Assembly (NCBI GenBank): GCA_000697355.1 | Contig: JNEN01000829.1 | Location: forward strand, 62,001-126,000 | Direction: 5' to 3' | DNA: 64,000 nt | Source: Syncephalastrum monosporum B8922 | Lineage: Eukaryota; Mucoromycota; Mucoromycetes; Mucorales; Syncephalastraceae | Part shown: positions 32,565 to 44,964 of the stretch, one piece after another | How the letters are laid out: the number at the start of each line of letters is the position of its first letter | Position numbering within the stretch: position 1 is the stretch's first letter | Position numbers and translations under genes: made by a program | The notes under the pieces: generated by a model | The model's input: only the letters and a program-made list of their open reading frames with translations | The model's database searches: none | Told to the model about the DNA's origin: nothing

Positions 32565-34414
32565 TTATAATGGTGTGGCCTCTTCGACTAAATCGGCTGG
32601 CTCCTCGTCTTTTGGTATGATATCTCTGAGCGCATCTGCTTCGGCACCATAAAAGTAATGGATCATGTCACGCGCTCGTCGCAGTGTAATATTATGCACA
32701 GGGTGGGTAGGCATCTATGCAGCAGTGGTTAGTTCCATAAAAAAAAAGCATTACCTCCAGTCATACCAATTCGTTGCCCAGGTCGCCCACCAGGGTAAGG
32801 TCGTTGACGCTAGTCCACAAGAGGGACCGCAAACCGCCCTGTATCGGTCCTCCATTCACATGGACGTCATTGTACCGAATCAAATGCTGCGCGGTCGAGA
32901 GGCCGGATAAGCAGTAGCATGTGTGGTAATAATCGGCACTCCTATCACACAAAGAGTGAATACACGTCGGCACAATGTGTAAGCATCCTCACTTTTTCGG
33001 TTTATCAATGAGCCCACCATGCTCTGACTGACAACTGATCAAGATGTACTCTTGGAGCGCTTCGCGGTCAAAGACGTAATCGAATCTCCCTGCTACGCGC
33101 TGTCAATTCGAGACACTGTTGTCTTTGTGTTTTCTAAAACCTACCGGGTACGACGCCGCCCTTGTGTGATTGGCGTTCTAGCTCTGCATACAGGATAGGA
33201 AAGTCGCCCGCACCCCAGAAAGAGTAGCAGCCGTCGACGAGCTTATTGGTTCGTCCTTGGAAGCCGCCCTCGAGGGACATTTGTCGATCCGCGCACCATC
33301 GCTGCGCTCGTGTTAGTGCTTCTGATATATATCCAAATAGGCAAACGTACCGTCAATTTGGCAACGTCTAGCTTGCTGACTTCACCGAGGATCTCCATGG
33401 CAGCCAGACCACAGAAGGTATAACCATTGTGGGCCTCCTTGCCGGGATAGGGTCCAATGCCGCCCTCGTAAGTCTGAGCTCGCTTGATAAAGTCGGCGCA
33501 CCCGCGCGTCAGCTCAGGCGTCAGCAAGTTAGTCAATGCCGCGGCCGATAAGGCACAATAAGATCCTCTGCATTAGGAATGAGCATATATACTCTGGCTT
33601 TATAGACAAGGCGTCTGGTTCACCTGATATCGATTTCTCCTCCGACGTGCATAGTAAAGGATCCATCCGGCTGTTTCATGCGCAGTAAAAACGAGTAGAG
33701 GGCCTCCCTGATAAAAATTTAAAAAAAATTCAACTCGTCCTGTCATCTGGGCATTTACCTGTCAATGACATCATAAGCCTCTTTGGTGCCGAGAATGGCT
33801 AATGTGTTGACGGCCGCATAGGTTGTGGCGAGATGGGCGTACTGACCGGGACCACCACCGAAGCCACCGCTCGGGAGCTGCCACGTTTTGCAGGATTCGA
33901 TGCCTCTGTCCAAGAAGTTAAGAAACCACACGTGGGATGGGGCCGGCGCTTACTTTTGAATAGTGTCGTCTGAGATATCTGCGCCCAAGAGGTCGAGAGA
34001 ATGGAGGATCCAATAGGCGATCCAGGGCCGACTGGCATCGAGGGAGACCATCCACCGGCTCAGGCTTTTCAGACCGCGTTGCAGATACGGGACGTGTTGT
34101 TCTCGGTCGAGCAGGACACTAAAAGTGGTCAAAACGATATAAATAAACCTGTCAAGACGCAGTCTACTTTTCATCGACCTGTCGAGCTCTCTGCGGTACA
34201 CGTTGTGTGGCGCGTAGGGCGTAAAAGTCTCGAGAACGGAATCTTCGACACGTTTCTACAATAGAAAAGGTTGAAGGTCGAAAAAGAGAATTAAGCGATC
34301 GAATGAATGAGGTCGGGTTCAAGTCGAGACCTGCGCAATGGAAGTGTCGGTAGGAAGACCATCGTCGGATTGGCGCAGTTGGGCAAGAGGCGTGTTACCA
34401 TTGAGGACGCCCAT
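32565..34414 (-). CDS. RAM1: Protein farnesyltransferase beta subunit (about 455 aa, about 10 exons)
   Basis: The start is MGVLNGNTPLAQL (complement of 34412-34414) and the stop is the complement of 32565-32567. Repeated prenyltransferase alpha-hairpin motifs are present: GGFGGGPGQYAHLATTYAAV, DGSFTMHVGGEIDIR, YEGGIGPYPGKEAHNGYTFC and LEGGFQGRTNKLVDGCYSFW. The zinc ligands are present as Asp and Cys in LVDGCYSFW and His in DYYHTCYCL. The YTFCGLAA and NKLVDGC text favours the farnesyl over the geranylgeranyl type I subunit. With the alpha subunit it farnesylates CaaX proteins such as Ras and a-factor-type pheromones. All introns are short. The acidic C-terminal tail (DEEPADLVEEATPL) is normal for the family. 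Confidence 0.95.
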
Positions 34415-35337
34415 GGGATGCAATAAACAGCAGAAGGGAAGAAGGAAAAGCGGCAATTCGCGGCATCATTTTCACGGACAAAGAAATAGGGATATTCCTC
34501 GTTCTCCTGCGTGCTAATTTCATCTTTACAACACCTGCGATTCTATATCTGTTTAATAAAAGTGTATCCTGAGCTGCGGAAGCCGTTAGTCTTACAGCAA
34601 CCATCATAAATCCGTCTGTATGTATGACGCCACTGTCCACCAGAGATAATTTCTAGGTGGTTTCTAGGTGGGTGGCAGAAGGGTGCAGGGGCAAACATCG
34701 ATGGTTTATTCATAGGAAGTCATGCTACGTTGATTCAAGGGTGCTAATGCAGAGCCCCTTGATGATGCCAATCTGTGTGTACCATCGCATTTGGTAGAAC
34801 TTCCTGATTTATGTGAAATGACAGGATGGGGTGCGGCGCGGAGGGGAACGACCCAGTGTTAGTCGAGAGAGGGAAAGCTTTTTCAAGCGAAATCGAAACA
34901 ACGCCGATGTTTACCTCAGTTGCACCGATGGAATCGTTTTGCTATAACTGTCCGTCTACATATGTATGCTTACGCAGAGGAAACATCAAGAAATCAAAAT
35001 ATGCTGCGTTCCTTTATCACCATCTCAACGTGCTCTTTTTTTTTTCATATGTGTGTTTCTGTGGCAAGGTGACAGCATCATCAGCAAATGCAAATACATA
35101 TCCTATCTTTTTTGAGTGTGACCGTGGTAGAAAACCCCCCATGGGACATTCGTGCAAAAGTTAATAACAATTGAGGACAGGATTGTCGACCTGTTGTCTG
35201 TTATATCGCCCTCAGGCTTTCCATGACACGAAATCTCAGGAAAAAAAACAATTGAAATACCGCATGATCAATGCAAGAATCCCTCACAAATGCATCAATC
35301 AGTGATAATTTACTGTTCTTTATAATTTGTACTATTG
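34415..35337. other. Intergenic upstream of RAM1
   Basis: Promoter side of RAM1 plus AT-rich spacer. A short direct duplication, TTTCTAGGTGG, is present at about 34650-34670. No gene or RNA was recognised. Confidence 0.5.
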
Positions 35338-35765
35338 CATAAAAAAAAAGAATGGGTGCCTCTTAGCCGTCCTACCCGAAGGTAGTCCGTTGCCCGAGGA
35401 CCATCGCTTGGAGATGGGCACCCGTCGATCCTCTTCCACCCTTTGGGACTCGTGCCCAAACCGGAACCCGTCTTCGGCCCTGGCATGGCCTCATGGGAAG
35501 TGGCCCTCACATTCCTCCCTGTTTGTTTTTATACAAGCCCGGTAGTTTAGTTTAGCAGTCGGCTTGTCTGCTTCATTGGGTCGTAGGGCCTGCCAAACCC
35601 CGGGACACCCTCCACAAATTGAATAAAGAAAAGAAAAGAAAAGCGAGAGAGGCGAAAAAAAGACGCGTTTATATAGTTTTTTGACACCTGAGCGCGAAAA
35701 TTTTTTTATATGCAGCCAATGAGGTCTCGCGCTGGTGAAAATATTTTTCATTCTCAGGCGTCAGG
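35338..35765. repeat. Dispersed element, copy B
   Basis: The counterpart of 8736-9125 in the same orientation. It begins with an A run, then the cloverleaf head (35354-35423). GGGCCTG with CAAACCC and CGGGA lies near 35586-35605, and GCAGCCAATGA at 35712-35722 precedes an A/T stretch ending TTCTCA. About 430 bases. The spacer between the conserved blocks differs from copy A in length and sequence. It is non-coding. Confidence 0.75.
35354..35423 (+). ncRNA. Candidate cloverleaf-like structured RNA, copy B
   Basis: A 70-nt segment. The closing helix GGGTGCC (35354-35360) with GGCACCC (35417-35423) is perfect. Hairpin 1 is CTACC 35372-35376 / GGTAG 35381-35385 with a CGAA tetraloop. Hairpin 2 is TCC 35386-35388 / GGA 35398-35400 with loop GTTGCCCGA. 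Hairpin 3 is CATC 35402-35405 / GATG 35413-35416 with a 7-nt loop, directly abutting the closing helix. Compared with copy A, two closing pairs changed on both sides (G-C to A-T and C-G to T-A), and hairpin 1 is shorter. Loop GTTGCCC and the joint TCTT-GCCGTC are conserved. It does not match a standard tRNA or the ribozyme consensuses I could recall. Confidence 0.45.
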
Positions 35766-37831
35766 TGAGAATGACGCGTGTGAGTGTGAGTGCTGCGGCA
35801 GGTGCTGTGGTGGGTGGGTAAAAAGAAAAGAAGTGGAAGAGTCCATTGTCAACATGAAGAGGTAGACATTGTAATGATTCTATAGCAATCTGAGTATCGG
35901 AGTAACCGTGTAACACCGCTCTATTATGCCTAGAATAAACTTTTGAGTTGCTACACGGCGTGTACATGTTTGTATGCATACAAATAGACTGTACACGAAA
36001 TAAGTTGGTTACAAAGTGCTGTGCTGTGAGATTTCTTGTATTATGTTTGCACACAGCAGCTCCAGTAGAAGTCTTGGTGCTTTCCATAGGATGTAAAATA
36101 TGAGGATAATGTGGTCCGTGCTCTGCACTAAAAATAGTCTGGAAGCAGGCTGACACTAATTAAACACGTCACCTTTGTTATCCTGGAAGAAGCATGTTTC
36201 ATTCATTCATTAGTTCCACCGTTTAGTATGAACACCCGCAAGAAGAAGTTCATCTAATTTATATAACGCATAAGAAGCATGACTGGGCATGGTAGTATTT
36301 TCTGATCACGGACAAGGTGGTGCGTCATGTTGCTTCCAATTTTTGGTATGCAGTGAGCAACTCCAGCTTTTCTTCTATGTTATCATTTGTTCAAATATGA
36401 AGCTTCGACAAGACACAGCAGAAAATGCTAGTATGGGAGAGCGTCTTTTTTTTTTTACCAGCAACCCAAGATTGAAACAGGACTGAGCTACAGTATATAG
36501 CGCAGTTGCTTGCGTAGCCTTGTTTGGAAATTTTGCACCGAGACATTGCAGTAGAAACAGGATGCTGAATGTTGCGACGTTACAAATAGGCTGCGATGGT
36601 TATGCTAGCCGAACGGAATGCCGTAATCACTGATGCCCATGTAGAAATTGGAAAGGTCGCATGCTGGGATCCACAATATGTGGATTATGGAGATATTTTA
36701 CGCCGAATGTGATGCTGTGCTGTGATATTAACTTGCGCGCACTGCCGGCTAATAGAGGTTTCATTTAGTATGGTTATCCAGGTGCAGTCAATGACATATC
36801 CTTTTATACACATGTCCCCGTGCTGTCCGTAATTATCTGTCGCAGCTGTACCCATGTAGTCCGTCGTTATCAGATCCAGTGTGTCCTCCCTTCTATCTTT
36901 GTGTCTTTTTATGTTCAAAGGAAAACAAAAAGAAAAAGCGCAGAACCACGTGCATATACAGTAGTATGCATGGGTTAGTTACAGCTTATAATTGATTTGA
37001 TAACACGATAATTCGATGCTGCTTACTATTCGAATTATGGTACGTACGAATTACAGGAAGCAAAATACAGTAGTATTAGTATCGTGCCGGCGCAAGAAGG
37101 GACTCTGCTGGCGCAATTGAATAACGTGGTCAAGTTTAGCGTATATTACTCATAGCAACGGCATCAATGACGCATGCTGCTTGGTGTTTAAAATTTCTGA
37201 CCGTGGGGAAAGGGGTTTTTGGTACTTGGCAAGGTTCACGCTTCAGAAGGGTTCTTGGAAAAATTGTGCATTTAATTACATTCTTTACATAGCCAGAATC
37301 ACAGTAGGTTATTGAACAACGCTTTATTCCAGGTATTGTGTTTTGTTCCATTCGTACGGCTTGTGGAGCGTATATGACATGCGTCAAAGCAGACAGAAGA
37401 TCGTGGCGAAAGAAGACATGCTTTAGGTAGAATACTGTACTTGAACGAAAGATTGAATGGGCAAATGACTTACTGAAAATTCTGCATGAACGCAGCAGGA
37501 CAACAAACATCACTGAACAGGCGTGGTACAACATGATGCCTAAATATTAACGAAGGTAAGAGTTATTGTTTATTAGAATGGCTCCAATCTAGCTTTAGAA
37601 AGCTTGAGTTTGAGGTTAATCGATACACATGGGTTATTGTTAGATTTATCAGCAGTACATACAGTATATTGTTTGCCGGGCTACAGTCATGCACTGTCCT
37701 GGAGAGCGACACAAATCGAGTGTGTGCGTAGACTGGGATGATCGGCAAAAATAATCTGCAAAAATCAGTGTGCCTCATTCAGCAATATCGACTGGGCTCC
37801 CTTCTTTTATGCCTCCAGCGATCTCTCTAGA
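35766..37831. other. Gene-poor AT-rich spacer
   Basis: About 2 kb with no protein-like frame, no tRNA boxes and no recognisable repeat. It is presumed decayed intergenic DNA together with the THP3 promoter at its right end. Confidence 0.5.
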
Positions 37832-39782
37832 ATGAGCTTAGCACCAGAATATATCTCTGTGTCGACCAAAGGAAAACGGAAACTGAATGGGCAACGGGCT
37901 GCCTTCGCGTCTTCCGTAACAGCCACCGCCGGCAATGGATCCACCCCACCTGCATTCAGCACTGCACCCACGCCTTCCTCTACTGCTGCTACCACCACTC
38001 CTGCCGCTACTGCTCCTACTATTCCTGCTACTGCCGCTGCTTCCGCACCTCCACCAAGCAGTGGCCCTAAGACCGCGTGGCCTCAGAGTTTAAAGTAACA
38101 AGAACTTATATACGCTGGACGTGGATCGTGTCGTCTCACTGTTTTGGCAGAGATTTCGTGGCTACTTGCTTTGAGAAGGTACTCGAGGGTCGACAGAAAG
38201 ATTTGGAGAATCATCTGCGTCAGATCATTCACAACGCGGATCAAAAAGGCCAGCTTCATGAGATTGACTGGAACGAGCGCAAACTGCCCAGGTAAGGGGA
38301 AGCACGACTCCCGTCTGCCCTCTTTTTCCTCTATGTTGTCTTACACGCATAGAAACACAGTGCGTGCGGCGGTCTCCCCAACCCAAGGTCAAAGAACACG
38401 GCGCCCGACGGGAAAGCACAGGCCGTGAAACGACAGCGGCTGAACCCAACTCCAGCTTTAGGAGGGTACACGAACGCAGGGTCTTCTGCGCTAACCGGGC
38501 TGACTTCAATGGCAGGCGCTTTGCCGCAGGCCAAGAAGAGCGTCATGCGCGAGATAGACCTGACGCCCGAGGAACTGTACAGACGCGAGCAACGCGCGAA
38601 GCGCTTCGAGCAACCCACGCGTCCGTCCACAGGTGGTTCGCCTCCTTTTTCACGACTGTCGTCACCCTTCGATGACGGCGCAAACGACGACATCGTAGTG
38701 GGGACGTGCCAAGAGCTCGAAAAGCCGTATTTCAGACTCACCTCGGTAACAATCAACTCACGTTGGTTTTGGTGTATGCCTTGCTAAGATCTTTGCCTCT
38801 AGAAACCCGATCCTGCTGCCGTGCGCCCTTTGCCCGTCCTACAAAAGACCTACGATCTGCTCAAACAAAAGTGGTTTGAGCAAGAGAACTATACCTATAT
38901 TTGCGAGCAGTTCAAATCTTTACGCCAGGATCTTACTGTAAGTTCTTCGTATGCATGGGGAAGCCGAGTCATAGGAATTAACTGACATCCACTCTAGGTA
39001 CAACACATTCAAAACGAGTTCACCGTAAAGGTGTATGAGACTCACGCACGGATAGCACTCGAAAAGGTAAGCAAGGTACGATACGAATGCATATATGTCT
39101 CACGCTTTATCCTCCAGGGCGACTTGGGAGAATACAACCAATGCCAAACCAACTTGAAGCACCTCTACGAAAAAGGTATCAAAGGAAGTCGAAAGGAATT
39201 CATCGGTTATCGGCTGCTGTACTATATTTTTTCTCAAGACCAAAAAGGTAAACAAGGAAGCACGCAGACATGGACAAGTGGATGGCTGATGTATATTATA
39301 CGTAGAAATGCAATACCTTTTGGAAGAACTGACTTCGAGTATCAAAAAGAACCAATGCGTGCAGCATGCCCTCCGGGTCCGAGCCGCCCTGGCGACCTGT
39401 AACTATCACGTGTTTTTCCAGCTGTACCTGTCCGCACCCATGATGACAGGCTACCTGATGGATCAGTTTGTGGATCGTGTCCGGATGGATGCACTCAAGA
39501 CCTTGTGTAAAGCGTAAGTAGCAGGCATACACGTACGGTATAAAACTCAGTCCTTTGCTCTTCCACGCCAGGTTTTCCACGGGTCTCTCCTGCACTTTTA
39601 TCTGTGAAGAACTCGCCTTCGAATCCCTGGAGGACCTGTCCATCTTTCTTCTGAACCATAAAATCAAGCATCTCGCCAAAAAGGATGCGCAAGGTCTACG
39701 CCTCGATACCAAGCAAGCATTGCCAATCTTGATGGAAAGCAGTCGACAGTATCAAAAGATTGATTTAAAGGGCCAGTTATGA
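37832..39782 (+). CDS. THP3: THP3/LENG8-type SAC3-GANP family protein (513 aa)
   Basis: Eight exons: 37832-38094, 38151-38291, 38361-38745, 38803-38937, 38998-39066, 39118-39247, 39306-39513 and 39572-39782, all phase-consistent. The N-terminal third is low complexity (Ala/Thr/Pro) with basic stretches, and includes [17 protein letters not shown], typical of the region before the helical core. The SAC3/GANP-PCI core starts at [20 protein letters not shown] and continues [39 protein letters not shown] and LKHLYEKGI. The C-terminal winged-helix part includes [15 protein letters not shown]. Yeast Thp3 pairs with Csn12 in transcription elongation and splicing, and human LENG8 is related. It is convergent with ABP1, with 30 bases between stops. 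Confidence 0.93.
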
Positions 39783-39794
39783 TCGATAAAAGAA

Positions 39795-39808
39795 ACACAC
39801 ACACACAC
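39795..39808. repeat. (CA)n run in the THP3/ABP1 convergent gap
   Basis: A short ACAC repeat lies in the 30-base gap between the THP3 and ABP1 stop codons. A second CA run at 39899-39910 is inside the last ABP1 intron. Confidence 0.8.
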
Positions 39809-39812
39809 TTTT

Positions 39813-42098
39813 TTAACGCTGCAATTCTACATAATTTGCTGTATGTACATAAAAAAAAGAAAGTAAAATACATGAGCCTCTTGTATCGCTTGCAATATCA
39901 CACACACACGCGCATTCTTACCTGGGAATAAGCCAACGGTCTTGCCGTCGGGCGCGACGCCTTGCCACCAATCGTCACTGACAAATTCGATATGAATAAT
40001 GCGGTCATTCTCCTTGAAAGAAATCTCATTGTCCTCGCCCGCCTGGTAGTCATAAAGGGCGATGGCGGAGTGGCCGACGTCTTCCGTGGCAGGGTGTTCT
40101 TCTTGGTGTGGTTGGGCAGAAGGAGGAGCAGGTGCGTGGGGAGCAGCAGCCGCGGCGGGTGGCTGTGGCTATACACATCCACACAGGTCAGTTATTGGGA
40201 CTCCTTCTGTCGCATTTTTGAACATACCTCTTCTTCTTCAATCAGCTGCACGTAGTTGGCTGTAAGAGAGAACAAAATCAGCCAAAGTCTAAAAATGACC
40301 AGTCCGATACTTACATGGGAAAAGACCCTGCTTGCGTCCATCTTCGCTGACGCCGAACCACCAGCCCTCATCAACCTGGTCGATCTGGACCACAATCTCG
40401 CCTTCCAAGAGCGTCATCTCGTTCGACTCGGCAGCGGTATATCCAAACAAGACCACGGCGGACTGACCATGCGCACCAGCTGGCTCAGAGTCGGCCACGG
40501 CTGCACCGGCCGCGTGCTGGGCGGAGTGCACTGCGCGATCGGCCGTCTAGGCGGAGAAGATGTTCATGTCAACACCAGCCTTAAAGACAATTACGCGCTT
40601 CCCGTCGCTTTCCATGATTTACCTGATCCAGCTGTCCTTGCAGCGCAGCCTGCTGTTCCTCTTCCTTCTGACGGCGCTCCTCTTCCATGCGGCGCGCGGC
40701 TTCTTCTTCCTTATGACGACGTTCGGCCTCCTCCGCCTGACGACGGCGTTCTTCCTCGTGGGCGGCTTCGGCGGCAGCTTGCTGGCGACGGCGCTCCTCC
40801 TCGGCCTCAGCTGCCTCGGCTCTGGCCTGGGCCGCGGCTGCTTCGGCCTCTCTCTGTTGGCGCTCATCCGCTTCGCGCTGAGCCGCGGCGGCCTGTCGCT
40901 CTGCCTCGGCAGCCCGTCGCTGCGCTTCTTCCTCTTCCTGCTGCAGACGCGCCTGTTCGGCTTCACTTTCAGCAGCGGCGCGCTGCTCTGACTCTTGGCG
41001 CTGCGCGCGCTCTTGCTCGGCAGCGGCGTTTCTTTGTGCTTGTTCCTGCTCTCGCTCGCGCGCTTCGCGTTCGGCCCGCTCACGCTCGGCACGCACGTTC
41101 GCAGCACCTGCGTCCTCCTGAGCTCCCGGATTCCATCGGCCAGCTAAGGGCTTCGGTGCCGTCTGGACGGGCTGGTAGTTGGTGCCCTAGAAGGAAGCGT
41201 GCGAAATGAGTGATTGAAAGGGGAAGCGTCGCTTTGGGCTTGTTACCACTCGGGAGGGAGGACCCTCTTTCTTCATCGATTCACGCTGCATGGCTGCAAT
41301 GTTCGGGATCTCGGTCTTCTTGTATACAGAGCCCTAGAGAACGCGTGTGAGTTCGGTCTGCTTGAGCCTTCCATGCGGAGCACGTTGAACTTACCACCGG
41401 TGTCACGGCGGGCTGAGGTCGGCTCTGTTCTTTATGCACGCTGTACTTTGCACCGGAAGACTCGGCGACGCGTTTCATAATAAGTTCTGGCTCCACGTCG
41501 GCCTAGTTCAATGAGCCCTGTTAATATGCGTGGTATCATAGCCATACAAGTGGACGTACCTCATCACGTGCGTTGATTTGTACATGGAAGGTCTATTCTC
41601 TGAGTGTTAAAGGACGAAGCAGCGGGTGAGCGTGAGACTTACCTTGAAGAAGTCAGAGACTTGGATAAGGTGAGAGTTGAAAAAGCCCTTGCGTGATTCG
41701 GGGACACCACTACCGCACTGGCTCATGGTGAGTGAATGACAAGCGATGACACGGCATAGTCGTAGTCATAAAAGTTAGAATAGCGTACCCAGGCAATAAA
41801 GACAAACTTTGGCAGTTCTGTGTTCGGGTCAATCACGCGAGCATAAGCGTACTGTATCTTTCCGTCCGAAAACTCATCGTAAAGCTCTTCAAGGCCGCCA
41901 TCTAGAAAGAGCACAGTTGAGTCGCAGGGAAGAGATGACGAAGGAGAGCGTACCGCCCGTTGCCTGGACGCGCAGGTCGTTGGAGCCCTTTTCGTACGAG
42001 TACAGGAGCCAATCGGTAGGGTCAGATGCACTCAAGACGGCCTGATAGGCGTCGCCGAGCTCTTTGCCATTGGCTGCAAAGTTAACGTGTAAACTCAT
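39813..42098 (-). CDS. ABP1: Actin-binding protein Abp1/drebrin-like, with ADF-H and two SH3 domains
   Basis: The start is MSLHVNFAANGKELGDAY (complement of 42096-42098). The ADF-homology domain spans the first four or five exons (DWLLYSYEKGSNDLRV, LYDEFSDGKIQYAYARVID, LPKFVFIAW, GFFNSHLIQVSDFF). Next are IMKRVAESSGAKYSVHK and the GSVYKKTEIPNIA linker. A roughly 150-residue Glu/Ala/Arg/Gln coiled coil follows (about 41095-40630). It ends with two SH3 domains, VVLFGYTAAESNEMTLLEGE...WWFGV...GLFPANYVQL and IALYDYQAGEDNEISF...WWQGV...GLFPANYVEL. The last exon (39813-39838) is 26 bases and supplies the end of the second SH3 domain through acceptor ACATACAG. Abp1 links cortical actin patches to endocytosis and Arp2/3 activation. 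Confidence 0.95.
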
Positions 42099-44960
42099 TG
42101 TGGAAGAGTGGGTAAGCTGTCCCGGGCTTGCCACATCCGGTCTATTGTAGCGGAGATCCGCTCATGCCCGAATGCTGAAAGCGCGTTTCTTGGCCAATTT
42201 CCTTCCCGCTTTAGGCACTGCCTTTTCATGCACTACTGTATGCTCTGGATTGTCATGCCTATGGCATTGCAAACCCATCTACCTAGTTTCTTTTGGATTT
42301 ATTCATATCAACAACGTCGCTTTCTTGGTATTGCTGCTTCTATTTAATGGAAGACACACTGCACAAGCACAAGCAGTGGCTCTTGGCATAAATTTCATGT
42401 CATTTTTATTTTTAGCTTCGTCCTCGTATAAATGATCATCCCTCTCATCACTAGAGAAAAAGTTATGAAATTTTGAACAGCCTCACGTTCTTTGACAGGC
42501 TTATCTTTATCTCGTCCCGCCTATGCATACCATCATATCGACCCTAATCGCTTCTTATATAAGCGACATGAGCCGATCGTTTCGTCTAGCATATTGGTAT
42601 GGAATTAAGTCAACTGATACAGTATCTGAGAAGCCATTACCAGAACTTCGCTGTAGCCAAGTTTGATTTACGCGGCTTAAAATCACCACAATTCTTGATG
42701 ATCACATACAGATACTTTGCAGACTGAAGTGCCTCTTCCATGTATCCTTATCATCTTATCCGCATTCAGACAGCAGAAATAGCACCATCATATTCGCTCT
42801 CGTTCATCACAAAGTACTATTCTCAGAGTAAACAGTGGCATCCAAGTTTGAAGATATCAGCACTTTACGAAAAGTTCTAATATGTTGGCATTATTGACGT
42901 CCGATTACATACTGGATGCTATCAGCACCAATGTAGTTACAATGTCTACAAGCATTTCCTAACCACAGCTATGGTCTATCTTATAGCACTTATCCTCCAC
43001 AAATGCCCAATACTGCAGAAATCCCACCGTAAGTACATAAAAGCGAAACAAATCTTAGTCTACCTCCTATACCAAACCTTCACTCGAAATGTCGCATCAT
43101 AGAAGTGCATCTACAAGTACCTATTATGCTGCATGAATAGCTTGACCCGGCCGAGAAAACGATACCTGAAAGGACTAACCGTACTGTAATGGAGCCCGTA
43201 AGACTATGTCATGCCCGAGCTTACCGCTTTTGGATTCGGTCCATTTGGCTCTATCTTTGTTTCGCTCATGATAATCCCTGGTTCATGGATGTGCCACCAA
43301 TTCGCTATGGCTGGCACAAATTTTGTATGCAGCACTTCATGTCTTTGCCACCTTTTAAAACGATAAGCCTTACGAAGATATGCCCAAGCTCGATCTGAGA
43401 TGCAAAAAACGCAGAGGCACGCAGATTTGGCGACAATCCTTATGAAGTGCAAATTAAGCGACACCAGTATCACAGACATGACAAGGGAATAGACAATATG
43501 GCTGTGGAGAATTTAACATGTATCAATCTCTACATACACACACAGTCCATGTAGATTCTCCTCAATAAATCAGCTCTCATACTGAGCATTTAAGAGGTTA
43601 AATAGAGTAAAGATACTTTTGAAGAGCTATGAGGAGCGGATAACTGAAAGTTGCAGTCCAGCCACAAGCTTGTAGCTATTGCGGTGAAGATATCCTGCAA
43701 GACTCTGTTCTTCGGTATACATAAAGGGACAGACGGCGCAAAACGTGACGTAAATACAAGATTGCCAGTCGAGCGCTGCACAGTCTGGTCAGAGTGGCTA
43801 CCGCGGCGTCCGTTTAGACAACACTTAATATTTGCTCGGAAGCTCCAGTTATGCTCCAGTAATTAGGCGACCACGCCTATTTGAAAGGTAGTTTACAAGA
43901 CATACAGATCTGTGAGACATATTCCAGTTATGCCCTGCTATCCAACTCTGTTGACTTTTCGTTCAGAAAGGGCTCCACTGTTGGTCAAGCAGATGTCGTT
44001 CCTGAGTCAGCGCTGGGCCCTTCTCTGGACGTACAAAATAAGTAAAATTTGAAGCAGCGCAGTGTCAATGGATCATGCAACTCGGATGAAGCTGCATCAT
44101 ACTTTAATGCAGAGTAATGCAAGACGCCTATGCCTTATAAATTGATCTTTTAAATGTGATAGTGAATGCTTGGGAGAGTCTGCTATATATATTTTAAACA
44201 CAACCTAGTCTCCACTAGCGCAAGTCTTTAGCAGTCTTCAGGCAATCTGATAGATGTGCCAGGCACTGACAGGAAAGTGCGACAGACTGTTCTTCAGGCA
44301 TAAAACGGGAGAAAAAGTACTGAATCACAGGTCCAACGGGTCAATGAAGACTTGTCATCTGCTCATGTGAGTTGTAATTTTGTTCTTTCACACACACTGG
44401 CTTTAGAAAAAAATTGTAGAGGATGACGACACACTGGCCGCGTACTTCAAGCGCGTATTCACCCTATCCAAGCATAGTTCACCATCTTTCGAGTCCCATC
44501 CAACGTGCTTTATCTGAGTCAGTTCAGCTGCGCATTATTTCTTCTTCGTTCTCCTTTTCTTTTCTCTTCAGAGTTAACGTCATGACCGCGCCATTGACTG
44601 CTCAGTAGACGTTTGGACCTCGCATTGCGCCGGTGCCCAGTCTTCGCTTGGAGTAAGCGATTGCTTATTCGAGCGCATTGTGAAGCTGATTGTGTGAATG
44701 CTGATATTGTCTCAACCACTTAGTAAAGCCAACGAAACACTGTGTACTTGATTTCTTCAACTGCATCGCATCGAAAGATTACCAGTGAACAGATGATTAT
44801 ACACATTTGGTCATTGGAACAACATCGAATTATTTGACCTTGTCAAGAGCTTTATGCCGAAAACAGTTGACATTTACTCTCCCACACAAGTGACTGATTG
44901 GTTGTCAAAGGATGGTCGATTTGGCTACTCGCAAGTTGCACGCATCGGTAGCAAAGAGAA
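42099..44960. other. Gene-poor AT-rich spacer
   Basis: About 2.9 kb beyond the ABP1 promoter. I see no protein-like frame, RNA gene or strong repeat. It is likely decayed mobile DNA, leading into the GC-rich repeat copy 2. Confidence 0.45.
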
Positions 44961-44964
44961 AAGC

